Source of the DNA: Parapedobacter soli
GTDB lineage: Bacteria > Bacteroidota > Bacteroidia > Sphingobacteriales > Sphingobacteriaceae
Length of the DNA stretch: 64,000 nt
Direction of reading: 5' to 3'
Assembly: GCF_025460835.1 (NCBI RefSeq)
Contig: NZ_JAMXAY010000005.1
Span: forward strand, 1-64,000
The translations under genes were made by a program, and so were the position numbers. The notes beneath the pieces are model-generated. The model ran no database searches. It saw only the letters and a program-made list of their open reading frames with translations, and had not been told where the DNA came from. Positions 8,326-18,134 of the stretch are shown here, in pieces. The stretch's first letter is position 1; each line of letters begins with the position of its first letter.

Positions 8326-8913
8326 TCACCCGGCCCTCAGCGCAGCCTCATCCCCGCACATCATTTTGCGGAGGTTATTGAGTGCATAACGCATCCTACC
8401 AAGTGCAGTATTGATGCTCACGTCGGTAACGGCAGCAATTTCTTTGAAACTCATATCGCCATAGTGCCGCATGATAAGCACCTCTTTCTGATCATCCGGA
8501 AGACGTTGTATCATCCGCCGCAGGTCGCGGTGGGTTTGCTCGCGGATCATCCGTGTTTCCACGCTTTCGTCTGCAAATTGCAGCACATCGAAAATATCAA
8601 ACCCATCGCTGTTTACCACCACTGGTGTGCGCCTTTCCTTTCGGTAGTGGTCTATCACCAAGTTATGTGCAATCCGTATCACCCAAGGCAAGAACTTGCC
8701 TTCTTCATTATAACGGCCGCCCCTCAGGGTATTGATTACCTTAATAAAAGTGTCCTGGAAAATATCTTCCGCCAAGTTCTCATCTTTCACCAACAAATAG
8801 ATGGATGTATATAATTTGGCCTTATATCGGTCTATCAACACCTCTAGCCCGGCTTCATCACCAGCTACATAAAGACCTATGAGCTCTTGGTCCGTTCGTT
8901 GTTCAAGCTTCAT
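8326..8913 (-). CDS. Sigma-70 family RNA polymerase sigma factor (ECF type)
   Basis: The 195-residue protein has the region 2 motifs of ECF factors (YLLVKDENLAEDIFQDTFIKV and FLPWVIRIAHNLVIDHYRK) and a region 4 helix-turn-helix (LPDDQKEVLIMRHYGDMSFKEIA). No anti-sigma gene is next to it; the neighbours are a 2H phosphoesterase and glyA, both in other transcription units. Sigma factors of this RpoE-like type without an anti-sigma neighbour are widespread in Bacteroidota and may control general stress genes; that role is inference. Confidence 0.9.
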   Translation of the reverse strand: MKLEQRTDQELIGLYVAGDEAGLEVLIDRYKAKLYTSIYLLVKDENLAEDIFQDTFIKVINTLRGGRYNEEGKFLPWVIRIAHNLVIDHYRKERRTPVVVNSDGFDIFDVLQFADESVETRMIREQTHRDLRRMIQRLPDDQKEVLIMRHYGDMSFKEIAAVTDVSINTALGRMRYALNNLRKMMCGDEAALRAG

Positions 8914-9100
8914 AATACGCTACTCCCGCTTTTACTATTTTCAACAAATAAGTAATCTCTTTCTTGTAGTCGTATTTCCTATAGTAGCTCTCCTTTCAAT
9001 GATTCGTGTAACTGAGCCAAAGCAAAGCAAAATTTTCAGTAATTCAAAGCTTTTGTTTGAATTTCGCCTTTTTAATCTTTCTTGGCCAAGTTATGTAACA

Positions 9101-9142
9101 AAAAAAGCCTTATCCTCCATGTGGAAGACAAGGCCTCTTTTT
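9101..9142 (-). terminator. Bidirectional terminator after glyA
   Basis: GCCTTATCCTCCA (9107-9119) pairs with TGGAAGACAAGGC (9122-9134) with two wobble positions, flanked by an A run and a T run. It lies 17 bp beyond the glyA stop on the minus strand. Confidence 0.8.
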
Positions 9143-9158
9143 CGCTTCTGAGAGCTGA

Positions 9159-10430
9159 TTATTTGTACAGCGGATAAGCCTCCATCAAGGTTTTCACCTT
9201 ATTATGTATTTTATCCAGCGCTGCTTCATCGTCGTGCTTCAATAAGGCAACATCGATCATCTCTGCAATCTCCAGCATCTGGTCTTCCTTAAGGCCACGC
9301 GTGGTGATTGCTGCCGTACCGAGCCGGATGCCCGAAGTCACAAACGGTGACCGGTCGTCAAACGGCACCATGTTCTTATTGATGGTGATGCCGGCCTTAC
9401 CCAGTGCAGCTTCAGCTGCTTTACCGCTGATACCTTTGTTACGGAGATCTATGAGCATTAAGTGGTTGTCTGTTCCTCCCGATATGATGTTGTACTCTTT
9501 ATTCACGAATGCCTCGGCCAGAACAGCTGCGTTTTTTTTCACTTGGATGATGTACTCCATATAGTCTTCGCTCAGCGCTTCGCCGAACGCGATTGCTTTG
9601 GCTGCAATGATATGCTCTAAAGGCCCACCCTGCGTACCGGGGAATACTGCTAAGTCTAGCAGTGACGTGATGCTCCGGACTTCGCCTTTGGGTGTTTTGA
9701 TACCCCAGGGGTTCTCAAAATCTTTACCCACCATAATGAGGCCACCGCGCGGTCCGCGGAGCGTCTTGTGTGTGGTGGTTGTCACCACGTGGCAGTGCGG
9801 CAACGGGTCGCTAAGCAATCCGCGGGCGATGAGGCCTGCCGGATGGGAAATATCAGCCACAACCAATGCGCCGATTTCATCAGCCACCTTGCGGATGAAA
9901 GCATAGTCCCAATCGCGCGAATAGGCCGATGCGCCGCAAATGATTACCTTTGGTTTTTCCTGTAGGGCCACCTCTTCCAACTGCTTGTAATCAATCAGCC
10001 CCGTTTCTCTATCCACACCATAAAACAGCGGTTGGTACAACTTCCCCGAAAAGTTGACCGGCGAGCCATGGGTAAGGTGTCCGCCGTGGGAAAGGTCGAA
10101 ACCTAAAATCTTGTCGCCCGGCTGCAGTAGTGCCAAAAATACCGCAGCGTTGGCTTGTGCACCCGAGTGCGGCTGCACGTTCACCCACTCAGCATCGAAT
10201 AGCTTTTTAGCCCTTTCGATAGCGACCGTCTCTACTTCGTCTACGACCTCGCAACCGCCGTAATAACGCTTACCGGGCAAGCCCTCGGCATATTTATTGG
10301 TCAACACCGATCCAGCAGCTTCCATCACCTGCTTACTCACAAAGTTTTCCGATGCAATGAGTTCGATGCCTTCCTCTTGGCGCTTGAGCTCTTGGTTGAT
10401 TAACTTGAATATGGTTTCGTCCCTTCTCAT
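9159..10430 (-). CDS. glyA: Serine hydroxymethyltransferase
   Basis: GlyA interconverts serine and glycine with tetrahydrofolate and feeds one-carbon metabolism. The 423 residues match the usual length. Visible marks are the N-terminal ELIASENF, the [12 protein letters not shown]-like substrate region ([10 protein letters not shown]), and the PLP-binding motif [14 protein letters not shown] with the Schiff-base Lys. It is transcribed alone from a canonical promoter upstream and ends at a strong terminator. Confidence 0.97.
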   Translation of the reverse strand: MRRDETIFKLINQELKRQEEGIELIASENFVSKQVMEAAGSVLTNKYAEGLPGKRYYGGCEVVDEVETVAIERAKKLFDAEWVNVQPHSGAQANAAVFLALLQPGDKILGFDLSHGGHLTHGSPVNFSGKLYQPLFYGVDRETGLIDYKQLEEVALQEKPKVIICGASAYSRDWDYAFIRKVADEIGALVVADISHPAGLIARGLLSDPLPHCHVVTTTTHKTLRGPRGGLIMVGKDFENPWGIKTPKGEVRSITSLLDLAVFPGTQGGPLEHIIAAKAIAFGEALSEDYMEYIIQVKKNAAVLAEAFVNKEYNIISGGTDNHLMLIDLRNKGISGKAAEAALGKAGITINKNMVPFDDRSPFVTSGIRLGTAAITTRGLKEDQMLEIAEMIDVALLKHDDEAALDKIHNKVKTLMEAYPLYK

Positions 10431-10464
10431 TGTGGTACAAAGAATTGAATGTTAAAAAGTTGCG

Positions 10465-10494
10465 CAAAGATATAAACTTGGGCGCAATATTCAA
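10465..10494 (-). promoter_or_regulatory. glyA promoter
   Basis: On the minus strand TATCTTTG (10465-10472) is a perfect TAnnTTTG box and TTG (10492-10494) lies exactly 19 bp upstream. Transcription would start near 10459, about 28 nt before the ATG. Confidence 0.75.
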
Positions 10495-11018
10495 CCCACC
10501 AACTGACTTTTGATGGTTTTTAATGCCATATCATACGGATTCTCCTCCAATGCGGCAATATGCGCCAGTAATACGGTGCTGAGCTCCTTGGCTGTTGCGG
10601 TGGACGGCAGGCCTGCACCCGCATTCCGGATGAGTGCTACCGTATTATCTTTCACCTGTCCGGTGACCGACCACGCCACATCACTCACATACAATTGCTG
10701 TGTGATATTGTGTTGGTATTCGGCCCTTATCTCGTCGACGAGCCGGCGCTCAAACTCCTTTGCGCTGAGGCCGGACATATGCAAGCGTACTGCCGCGTTG
10801 GCCGGATTTATCCGCTCAATCAGCAACACCAACCGTTCGTAAGCCTGTAGCCGCAACGGCAGCACTTCTTTATTTGCAGCATACTTCGCTTCCAACGTCT
10901 TGAGCCGGAAAACGTGGCTGTTATATTTGGTCCAAAACATCCAATTACCCACCCCCACCACCACGCATCCAGCGAATACATACTTGAAAATATCTAAAGA
11001 AAATGAAGCAATATCCAT
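10491..11018 (-). CDS. Membrane-anchored conserved hypothetical protein (DUF7935-like)
   Basis: The 175-residue protein has one N-terminal membrane segment (about 9-30) followed by a cytosolic helical part. I associate it with a conserved Bacteroidota family (DUF7935), but from memory of the pattern only. It contains no enzyme motif that I can see. It sits upstream of glyA on the same strand, yet glyA has its own promoter overlapping the end of this gene. It is divergent from the A-type Fe-S carrier gene. Confidence 0.7.
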   Translation of the reverse strand: MDIASFSLDIFKYVFAGCVVVGVGNWMFWTKYNSHVFRLKTLEAKYAANKEVLPLRLQAYERLVLLIERINPANAAVRLHMSGLSAKEFERRLVDEIRAEYQHNITQQLYVSDVAWSVTGQVKDNTVALIRNAGAGLPSTATAKELSTVLLAHIAALEENPYDMALKTIKSQLVG

Positions 11019-11123
11019 TTATTCCGTTTGTTTAGCGAACGTAAAAAATCCGAACAGCCATACAAAAGTGGGTAATATTTATGTATTTTTGCATGGTTTG
11101 GATGAATTAAATCAGCTAAGAAG

Positions 11124-11477
11124 ATGAGTACAGCAACACAATCACCTTCAGCACCGTTGACATTGACCCAAGGGGCTGTCCAGGAACTCCAGAAACTGAA
11201 GGACCAGCAAGAGCTATCGGAAGACTTCGGATTACGTGTTGGAGTTGAAGGGGGCGGATGCGCCGGAATGAATTATATTTTAGGATTCGACCAAAAGAAA
11301 GACGGCGATTCGGAATACGATATCGAAGGCATACGGATATTCATGAATAAAGCCCACGGTTTGTATCTGGCTGGGATGCAGATTGATTTCAAAGATGGGC
11401 TGGATGCACGCGGTTTCGTGTTCAACAACCCTAACGCCGAGAGCACCTGTGGTTGCGGGTCATCGTTTTCGGCCTAA
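11124..11477 (+). CDS. A-type iron-sulfur carrier (IscA/ErpA/HesB family)
   Basis: The 117-residue protein has the three family cysteines: Cys46 in GGGCAGMNY and Cys109/Cys111 in the C-terminal TCGCGSSF. These ligate an Fe-S cluster or iron that is passed to apo-proteins. The length matches the family. No other isc or suf gene is adjacent. TATTTTTG at 11084-11091 is a possible -7 box, but no -33 element is obvious. Confidence 0.93.
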   Translation: MSTATQSPSAPLTLTQGAVQELQKLKDQQELSEDFGLRVGVEGGGCAGMNYILGFDQKKDGDSEYDIEGIRIFMNKAHGLYLAGMQIDFKDGLDARGFVFNNPNAESTCGCGSSFSA

Positions 11478-11511
11478 TATCCCTGAGATCCTTCTCGAGA
11501 ATCAATGATAC

Positions 11512-11539
11512 GGCCGCGTCTCCACAGTTGTCCGCGGCC
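11512..11539 (+). terminator. Hairpin between Fe-S carrier gene and ileS
   Basis: GGCCGCG (11512-11518) pairs with CGCGGCC (11533-11539) around a 14-nt loop, followed by a pyrimidine-rich TCTTCT. It is GC-rich enough to act as a terminator for the upstream gene, but it lacks a clean T run. Confidence 0.4.
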
Positions 11540-11570
11540 TCTTCTATTCCACCTATAATCAACCTTTCCT

Positions 11571-11600
11571 TTTTCATTTCGTACTAATTCCCTATCTTTG
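11571..11600 (+). promoter_or_regulatory. ileS promoter
   Basis: TATCTTTG at 11593-11600 is a perfect -7 box. TTT at 11571-11573, 19 bp upstream, stands where TTG is expected. The leader would be about 20 nt to the ATG at 11629. Confidence 0.55.
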
Positions 11601-11628
11601 CAACCTCATTTTTGAACACAAACGATTG

Positions 11629-14600
11629 ATGTACAGAGAATACAAGCAGCTGAATTTATCTGAAATCGGCAAGGATATGCTTACTTATTGGCAGCGTGAA
11701 AATATCTTTGAAAAAAGTGTGGATTCGCGGCCGGCAAGCAAGCCCTATACTTTCTACGAAGGCCCCCCTTCTGCCAATGGTATGCCCGGTATACACCACG
11801 TAATGGCACGCACCATCAAAGACATATTCTGCCGTTACAAAACCCTGAAAGGTTACCGGGTGAAACGCAAAGGTGGTTGGGACACACATGGTTTGCCCAT
11901 CGAACTGGCTGTGGAAAAAACGCTTGGCATTACCAAGGAGGATATCGGAAAAACCATCTCAGTCGCCGATTACAATGCGGCGTGCCGCCGGGAAGTGATG
12001 AAGTATACGGACGTATGGAACGACCTCACTGAGAAAATGGGTTATTGGGTCGACCTCGAAAACCCGTATATCACCTACGAAAATGAGTATATCGAGACGC
12101 TGTGGTGGATATTGAAAGAATTATACCGCAAAGGCCTATTGTACAAAGGGTATACTATCCAACCCTACTCGCCCGCTGCAGGCACCGGGCTAAGCTCACA
12201 CGAACTTAACCAGCCGGGCACTTATAAGCCGCTAAAAGATACGACCATAGTTGCTGAGTTCCGCATCAAGAAAGATCAGGTCCACCCAGCCATGGAAATG
12301 CTTTTCGAAGAAGAAAATGAAGATACCGCTTTCCTGGCTTGGACGACCACACCCTGGACACTGCCTGCAAACAGTGCGCTGGTGGTAGGCAAAGACATAC
12401 GCTATGTAAAAATCCGCACATTCAACCAGTATACATTCGAACCGGTTAGCGTGGTATTGGCCAAAGACCTCGTGAGCCGATTCTTCAAACCCGAAGGACA
12501 ACAGGTTCCGCTAAAGGAGTACCAGCGCAATGATAAGACTATCCCCTGGGAGATCAGAGCCGAATTTTTGGGTGCCGAGCTCCTCAACTTAAGGTACCAT
12601 CAATTGATGCCTTACGTTACCAATGAGCTGTTGGAACAAAAGGCTTTCCGAGTCATCGCCGGTGATTTCGTCACCACCGAAGACGGTACCGGTATCGTGC
12701 ATTCATCCGCAACATTTGGTGCAGACGACTTTCGCGTGAGTAAAGAAAATGATGTGCCCGGTGTTTTTGTAAAAGATGAAAACGGCAAAGAAGTCCCTAT
12801 CGTAGATAAGCAGGGCCGGTTTGTCACAGAGATCGGGGAGTTTGGCGGGCGGTTTGTGAAAGAGGAATACTATAGCGATGAAGAACGGGCTGCTGCCGGG
12901 TTCAAGCCCACCGATGTGCTCATCGCCATCAAGCTGAAAGAAGAAAACAAGGCCTTTGAAGTAAAAAAATACGAACACAGCTACCCGCATTGCTGGCGTA
13001 CGGATAAGCCGGTACTTTATTATCCTTTGGATAGCTGGTTCATCCGTACCACTGCTGTGAAAGACGAGTTGGTTACGCTCAACAAAACCATCAACTGGAA
13101 ACCCGAGTCGACCGGCACAGGCCGCTTCGGGAATTGGTTGGAAAACCTGGTAGATTGGAACCTTTCACGCTCCCGCTATTGGGGTACCCCCCTTCCCATC
13201 TGGCGTAGCGAGGATGAAAATGAAGAACTGTGCATCGGCTCCATTGCCGAGCTGAAAGCCAAAATCGAGCAGAGCTTGGCCTCTGACGTACTGGATGAAG
13301 CCGAAAAAGGCAAACTTGAAGAATACCTGGACAAATTCGGCACCGACCAGTTGGATTTGCACCGCCCATACGTAGATGATGTGGTGCTGGTGTCTGATGG
13401 AGGTCAGAAACTTTACCGCGAACCGGATCTTATCGACGTGTGGTTCGACAGCGGTGCCATGCCGTTTGCGCAGTGGGGGCTGGACCAGGAGAAAGTAGCC
13501 GCTGGCGACGACACACCATTCAAGGACGGTTTCGAAGGGGCTTACCCCGCCGATTTCATTGCCGAGGGGGTGGACCAAACGCGGGGCTGGTTTTTCACGC
13601 TGCATGCGATATCCACCATGCTCCGCCATTCCATCGCATTCAAGAATGTGGTATCCAACGGCCTTGTGCTCGACAAAAACGGCAACAAGATGTCGAAACG
13701 CCTCGGTAACGCCGTTGATCCTTTCGCTACCATCGAAACACATAGTGCCGATGCTACCCGCTGGTATATGATCAGTAATGCAGCGCCGTGGGACAACCTT
13801 AAGTTTAACGAAGAGGGGTTGGACGAAGTGCGCCGCAAGTTCTTCGGCACTTTATACAACACTTATGCATTTTTTGCGCTATATGCCAATATAGATCGGT
13901 TCGCTTACAAGGAAGCCGACCTACCTATCGACCAACGGCCGGAAATAGACCGCTGGGTCATCTCCCTGCTCAACACATTGACCCGCGAGGTTGACCATCA
14001 CTATGCCGACTTCGAGCCGACAAAAGCTGCCCGTGCCATCCAAACGTTTGTAGACGAGCACCTCAGTAACTGGTATGTCCGGCTGTGCCGCCGGCGCTTC
14101 TGGAAAGGCGACTATACCGAAGATAAGGTGTCGGCCTACCAGACGCTTTATACGTGCTTGAACACAGTTGCCAAACTCATGTCGCCTATCGCACCGTTTT
14201 TCAGCGACAGGCTCTACCTCGACCTGAATGGTGCAACCCGGAAAGAACAGGCTGAATCGGTACACTTGGCTGATTTCCCCATATACCAAGCTGAATTGGT
14301 GGACAAAGGTTTGGAAGAACGTATGGCCTTGGCACAGGATATCTCGTCCCTCACCCTATCTTTACGCAAGAAAACGGGTATCAACGTGCGTCAGCCACTT
14401 CAAAAAATCTTATTACCCGTGCTGGACGATACGTTCCGGAAGCAGGTGGAACAGGTGGCCGCACTCATCCTTTCTGAGACCAATATCAAGCAAATCGAGT
14501 TCATAGCAGACACTTCAGGTTTGGTGAAGAAGAAAATAAAGCCTAATTTCAAGACTTTAGGCCCGAAAGTAGGGAAAGACATGAAAAAAGTAGCGGCGGC

Positions 14601-15042
14601 TATCCAGGCATTTACGGCCGGGGAAATCGCAGAACTGGAAGAGCTGGGATCTATCGCTATCGCCAACACGCCTTACACTATCCAACTGGCCGATGTGGAA
14701 ATCATTGCGGAGGATGTTGCCGGGTGGCAGGTGGCCAACCTCGGCAAACTTACTGTGGCCCTGGATATCGGCATTACGCCCGAACTGAAAAAAGAGGGTA
14801 TTTCCCGGGAGCTGATAAACCGGATCCAAAACCTGCGCAAAGAGCAGGGCTTGGAAGTAACGGATAGGATAAAGGTAAGTTTGAGTGACGTTCCCGAAAT
14901 TACGGAAGCAGCAACGGGCAATTTATCTTATATTCGCACCGAGATATTGGCAGACTCTTTGATATTCGAAGATAGCCTAGCAACGGGCGATACGATAGAG
15001 ATTGCGGAAAAGGAATTGAATGTATTAATCGAAAAAGTGTAA
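11629..15042 (+). CDS. ileS: Isoleucine--tRNA ligase
   Basis: A full-length class I aminoacyl-tRNA synthetase of 1137 residues, the longer type used by Bacteroidota. The HIGH-type motif is GMPGIHH near residue 53 and the KMSKS-type motif is KMSKR near 687. The editing domain lies between them, and the C-terminal anticodon-binding part includes NLRKEQGLEVTDRI. I start at ATG 11629; a TTG directly before it would add one residue only. The DksA-like gene follows after 4 bp and lspA soon after, so ileS, dksA-like and lspA probably share one transcript ending at 16156. The ileS-lspA linkage is common in bacteria. Confidence 0.96.
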   Translation: MYREYKQLNLSEIGKDMLTYWQRENIFEKSVDSRPASKPYTFYEGPPSANGMPGIHHVMARTIKDIFCRYKTLKGYRVKRKGGWDTHGLPIELAVEKTLGITKEDIGKTISVADYNAACRREVMKYTDVWNDLTEKMGYWVDLENPYITYENEYIETLWWILKELYRKGLLYKGYTIQPYSPAAGTGLSSHELNQPGTYKPLKDTTIVAEFRIKKDQVHPAMEMLFEEENEDTAFLAWTTTPWTLPANSALVVGKDIRYVKIRTFNQYTFEPVSVVLAKDLVSRFFKPEGQQVPLKEYQRNDKTIPWEIRAEFLGAELLNLRYHQLMPYVTNELLEQKAFRVIAGDFVTTEDGTGIVHSSATFGADDFRVSKENDVPGVFVKDENGKEVPIVDKQGRFVTEIGEFGGRFVKEEYYSDEERAAAGFKPTDVLIAIKLKEENKAFEVKKYEHSYPHCWRTDKPVLYYPLDSWFIRTTAVKDELVTLNKTINWKPESTGTGRFGNWLENLVDWNLSRSRYWGTPLPIWRSEDENEELCIGSIAELKAKIEQSLASDVLDEAEKGKLEEYLDKFGTDQLDLHRPYVDDVVLVSDGGQKLYREPDLIDVWFDSGAMPFAQWGLDQEKVAAGDDTPFKDGFEGAYPADFIAEGVDQTRGWFFTLHAISTMLRHSIAFKNVVSNGLVLDKNGNKMSKRLGNAVDPFATIETHSADATRWYMISNAAPWDNLKFNEEGLDEVRRKFFGTLYNTYAFFALYANIDRFAYKEADLPIDQRPEIDRWVISLLNTLTREVDHHYADFEPTKAARAIQTFVDEHLSNWYVRLCRRRFWKGDYTEDKVSAYQTLYTCLNTVAKLMSPIAPFFSDRLYLDLNGATRKEQAESVHLADFPIYQAELVDKGLEERMALAQDISSLTLSLRKKTGINVRQPLQKILLPVLDDTFRKQVEQVAALILSETNIKQIEFIADTSGLVKKKIKPNFKTLGPKVGKDMKKVAAAIQAFTAGEIAELEELGSIAIANTPYTIQLADVEIIAEDVAGWQVANLGKLTVALDIGITPELKKEGISRELINRIQNLRKEQGLEVTDRIKVSLSDVPEITEAATGNLSYIRTEILADSLIFEDSLATGDTIEIAEKELNVLIEKV

Positions 15043-15046
15043 AATT

Positions 15047-15433
15047 ATGGCAAATAGCAACGAAAAAACACGGTATAGTGATGCGGAATTGCAGGAGTTC
15101 AAGGAAATCATCCTCGACAAACTGCGCGTTGCCAAAGAAGAGCTTTCGGCCTTGACCAAGTCGCTGAATAGCAGTAATGGCAATGGTACTGACGATACGG
15201 CAGGAACGTTCAAAACATTGGAAGATGGGTCGGCGACGCTGGAGAAAGAGCAGACCAACCAATTAGCGGCCCGCCAAAAGAAATTCATTGATAATCTCGA
15301 GGCCGCTTTGGTACGTATCGAAAACAAAACATACGGAATCTGCCGCGAAACCGGCAAGCTCATCCAGAAGGAACGGCTGCGTGCAGTGCCGCACACAACC
15401 CTGAGTATGGAAGCCAAATTGAAACAATATTAG
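15047..15433 (+). CDS. TraR/DksA-family protein lacking most zinc cysteines
   Basis: This 128-residue protein has the DksA plan: an N-terminal coiled-coil hairpin (about 10-85) and a C-terminal zinc-finger-like segment (YGICRETGKLIQKERLRAVPH). DksA proteins bind the secondary channel of RNA polymerase and help ppGpp. Only one of the four zinc cysteines remains, at YGIC; the other places read Thr, Ser and Met. The C-terminal fold may therefore stand without zinc. This form is known to me from other Bacteroidota, so it is probably functional. It sits between ileS and lspA. Confidence 0.85.
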   Translation: MANSNEKTRYSDAELQEFKEIILDKLRVAKEELSALTKSLNSSNGNGTDDTAGTFKTLEDGSATLEKEQTNQLAARQKKFIDNLEAALVRIENKTYGICRETGKLIQKERLRAVPHTTLSMEAKLKQY

Positions 15434-15460
15434 ACGGGCAGTCTACTTTGGCTAAGTAAC

Positions 15461-16111
15461 ATGAAAGGTTATACCAAACCCCTCATACTGATTGGATCTG
15501 TACTCTTGGTAGACCAGCTTTCCAAGTTTTGGATAAAACTGAATATGACACTCGGGCAGGAATATAAGATTCTTGGCGACTGGTTCATCATCCATTTTAC
15601 CGAAAACAATGGTATGGCGTTTGGCTTGGAGTTCGGCGGCGAAGCCGGCAAATTGGCACTTTCGCTCTTCCGCATCGCTGCGGTGGTGGGCATTGCCTAT
15701 GGCTTGCATCACATGGTGAAGAAAAAATACCACCGGGGTTTCATCCTCAATGTCGCCCTTATTTTCGCCGGGGCAATGGGCAATATCATCGACTCCACGT
15801 TTTACGGCCTGATTTTCAGTGAAAGCACATGGTTTGAAAAAGCGGTACTATTCCCCCCCGGTGGCGGTTACTCCAGCCTATTTCACGGCAAAGTGGTAGA
15901 CATGCTGTATTTCCCCATCATACAGGGTAATTTCCCTTCGTGGTTCCCAATCTGGGGCGGTGAAGACTTTCTGTTTTTCAGACCGGTGTTCAACATTGCC
16001 GATTCAGCCATCACCATCGGCGTAGCGCTTATTCTGATTTACCAAAAGCGGTATTTCAAAGAAGAGGTAATAGAGCCCCAAAGTTACAACAGCGAAATCA
16101 TCGAAGATTAA
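15461..16111 (+). CDS. lspA: Lipoprotein signal peptidase (signal peptidase II)
   Basis: LspA cleaves the signal peptide of diacylglyceryl-modified prolipoproteins in the inner membrane. The 216-residue protein has four membrane segments and the two aspartate motifs of the active site, GNIIDS and FNIADSAI, plus the NNGMAFG motif. It is longer than the typical 160-170 residues because of an insert between the motifs (around KAVLFPPGGGYSSLF), which is usual in Bacteroidota. The many lipoproteins of the PUL downstream would need it. Confidence 0.95.
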   Translation: MKGYTKPLILIGSVLLVDQLSKFWIKLNMTLGQEYKILGDWFIIHFTENNGMAFGLEFGGEAGKLALSLFRIAAVVGIAYGLHHMVKKKYHRGFILNVALIFAGAMGNIIDSTFYGLIFSESTWFEKAVLFPPGGGYSSLFHGKVVDMLYFPIIQGNFPSWFPIWGGEDFLFFRPVFNIADSAITIGVALILIYQKRYFKEEVIEPQSYNSEIIED

Positions 16112-16129
16112 AACCACATTGGTCAACAT

Positions 16130-16156
16130 AAAAAAAGCGGCACATGCCGCTTTTTT
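16130..16156 (+). terminator. Strong bidirectional terminator between lspA and gnd
   Basis: AAAAAAGCGGCA and TGCCGCTTTTTT form a perfect 12-bp stem around a 2-base loop, with A and T runs at the ends. It separates the convergent ileS-lspA unit and gnd. Confidence 0.92.
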
Positions 16157-16174
16157 CATTTATCATATTTCATA

Positions 16175-17629
16175 CTATACGTCGTAAGTCGTGGACGAGG
16201 TATCACCTCCCCTACCCGTCCAGTTCGTATGGAAAAATTGTCCGCGGGGTTTATCGAGCCGCTCGTAGGTATGCGCTCCGAAATAATCGCGCTGTGCTTG
16301 CAGCAGGTTCGCGGGCAAGCGTTCGCAACGATACCCATCATAAAAAATCACCCCGGCACTCAAGCAGGGCACCGGGATACCGTTTGATATGGCCGCCGCC
16401 ACCACCTTCCGCCAACCTTTTTGCGCAGCATGCAGCTTATCTTTGAAGAAGTCGTCCAAAATGAGGTTCTGCAAACCGGGGTTCTTGTCAAACGCCTCTT
16501 TGATCTTGCCTAAGAATGCCGACCGGATAATGCACCCTTCGCGCCACATCAGGGCTATGCTGCCGTAATTCAGGTTCCAACCATATTCTTTGGCAGCTAC
16601 CGCCATCATCTGGAAACCTTGAGCGTAAGAAATCACCTTAGCCGCATACAATGCATCTCGCAGGTCATCGATAAACGCTTGGCGGTCGCCATCAAATAAC
16701 GGCGCCGGCCCTTGCAATACCTTTGATGCTGCTACACGCTCGTCTTTCAATGCCGACAGGCAGCGCGCAAATACCGATTCGGCAATCAGTGTCAGGGGCA
16801 CACCCAGATCAAGGGCTACCGTACCTGTCCACTTGCCGGTACCTTTCTGCCCGGCGGTGTCGAGTATTTTATCTACCAGCGGGAGCCCATCTTCATCTTT
16901 AAATGCCAGGATATCGCGGGTAATCTCAACCAGGTAGCTATCCAATTCGCCTTCATTCCACTCCTTGAATACCTCGTGCATCTCGTCGGGCACCATACCG
17001 AGCAAATCCTTCATGATTTGGTAGGTTTCGTTGATCAGTTGCATATCGCCATACTCAATGCCGTTGTGCACCATTTTCACAAAATGGCCCGCACCACCAT
17101 CACCTACCCAATCGCAGCAAGGGCTACCATCGGTCACTTTGGCGGCTATCGACTGGAAAATCGGCTTTATGGCCGGCCAGGCTGCCTTCGACCCCCCGGG
17201 CATGATAGACGGCCCCAATAGTGCCCCCTCTTCACCACCGGACACCCCGGTGCCTACATATAATAGCCCTTTGCTTTCCACGTACTCCACCCGGCGCTCC
17301 GTATCAGGAAAATGGGAATTGCCACCGTCGATGATAATATCGCCGGGTTCCAAATGTGGGATTAAGAGCTCGATGAAGTCGTCAACGGGCTTGCCCGCTT
17401 TCACCATCAACATCACTTTGCGCGGGCTCTTCAATGAGCCGATCAAATCTTCGATGGAGGTGGCTCCATAAATGTTTTTACCTTTGGCCCGCCCATTCAC
17501 GAAACGTTCCACTTTATCCACGGTACGGTTGTATGCCGAAACGTGGAATCCTTTACTTTCCATGTTCAGGATGAGGTTTTCGCCCATAACAGCGAGGCCG
17601 ACAACACCTATATCCGATTTTTCTTGCAT
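16175..17629 (-). CDS. gnd: NADP-dependent 6-phosphogluconate dehydrogenase (decarboxylating)
   Basis: Gnd makes ribulose 5-phosphate and NADPH in the oxidative pentose phosphate pathway. The 484 residues start at ATG 17629 (MQEKSDIGVVGLAVMG), which has the ribosome binding site AAAGGA; the frame runs 21 codons further upstream without a better start. The Rossmann motif GLAVMGENL, the GTGVSGGEEGA substrate loop, the active-site KMVHNGIEYGDMQ, and the C-terminal GRGGDTSS are all present. No glucose-6-phosphate dehydrogenase gene is adjacent in the window. Confidence 0.96.
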   Translation of the reverse strand: MQEKSDIGVVGLAVMGENLILNMESKGFHVSAYNRTVDKVERFVNGRAKGKNIYGATSIEDLIGSLKSPRKVMLMVKAGKPVDDFIELLIPHLEPGDIIIDGGNSHFPDTERRVEYVESKGLLYVGTGVSGGEEGALLGPSIMPGGSKAAWPAIKPIFQSIAAKVTDGSPCCDWVGDGGAGHFVKMVHNGIEYGDMQLINETYQIMKDLLGMVPDEMHEVFKEWNEGELDSYLVEITRDILAFKDEDGLPLVDKILDTAGQKGTGKWTGTVALDLGVPLTLIAESVFARCLSALKDERVAASKVLQGPAPLFDGDRQAFIDDLRDALYAAKVISYAQGFQMMAVAAKEYGWNLNYGSIALMWREGCIIRSAFLGKIKEAFDKNPGLQNLILDDFFKDKLHAAQKGWRKVVAAAISNGIPVPCLSAGVIFYDGYRCERLPANLLQAQRDYFGAHTYERLDKPRGQFFHTNWTGRGGDTSSTTYDV

Positions 17630-17710
17630 AGTCTTTTCCTTTTTAGTTCCCAAAGTTATACTTTCAGTAGCAGTAAAAAAACAAAAAGGCAAAAATGTTG
17701 TTCTTAATTC

Positions 17711-18097
17711 ATGGGAACAGAGAAAAAGAAGCGCAACAAAAAGGACATGAAGATGAACACAAAAAACAGTATCGTAACGTATGCCTTAGTAGGACTTGCT
17801 GCCGGCACGGTAGCGTGGTTGCTATTGGGCACCAAAGAAGGGCGCAAACAAATGGACCGCGCAGGCGATGGAATACGGGAGCTCAGCAAGTCCATCCGGA
17901 AGACCACCAAAGAAGGTATCCGTAGGGCGTCTGAAATAGCGAACCGTGCAACAGACGAAATAGACAGCCTGCGGTCTCAAGCCAAGAGCAAAAGCCGTGC
18001 TGCTATCGAAAAAGCGGACCGGGCGGCAAAGAGCGGGGTAGATAAAGCACGTGCCGCAGTGAAAACCGCAAAGCAAAAAGCCGAAGAAGAAATATAA
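17711..18097 (+). CDS. YtxH-domain protein
   Basis: A small protein with one membrane segment (about residues 20-40 of the 128-residue form; TYALVGLAAGTVAWLLLGTKEGRKQM) followed by a long charged Ala/Lys/Arg coiled tail. The Gly-rich helix followed by GTKEGRK is the YtxH signature. Family members are associated with envelope stress and have no known activity. The frame opens at ATG 17711; the ATGs at 17747 and 17753 are closer to the membrane helix and are good alternatives. It is divergent from gnd. Confidence 0.8.
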   Translation: MGTEKKKRNKKDMKMNTKNSIVTYALVGLAAGTVAWLLLGTKEGRKQMDRAGDGIRELSKSIRKTTKEGIRRASEIANRATDEIDSLRSQAKSKSRAAIEKADRAAKSGVDKARAAVKTAKQKAEEEI

Positions 18098-18134
18098 AAT
18101 AACCCCACCATAGCCGCGATTACACGGGAGGTTG

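Noticed and set aside
8326-8913. ECF/anti-sigma pair controlling the PUL
   Set aside because: No anti-sigma gene adjoins it, the PUL is 20 kb away, and SusC has no STN domain.
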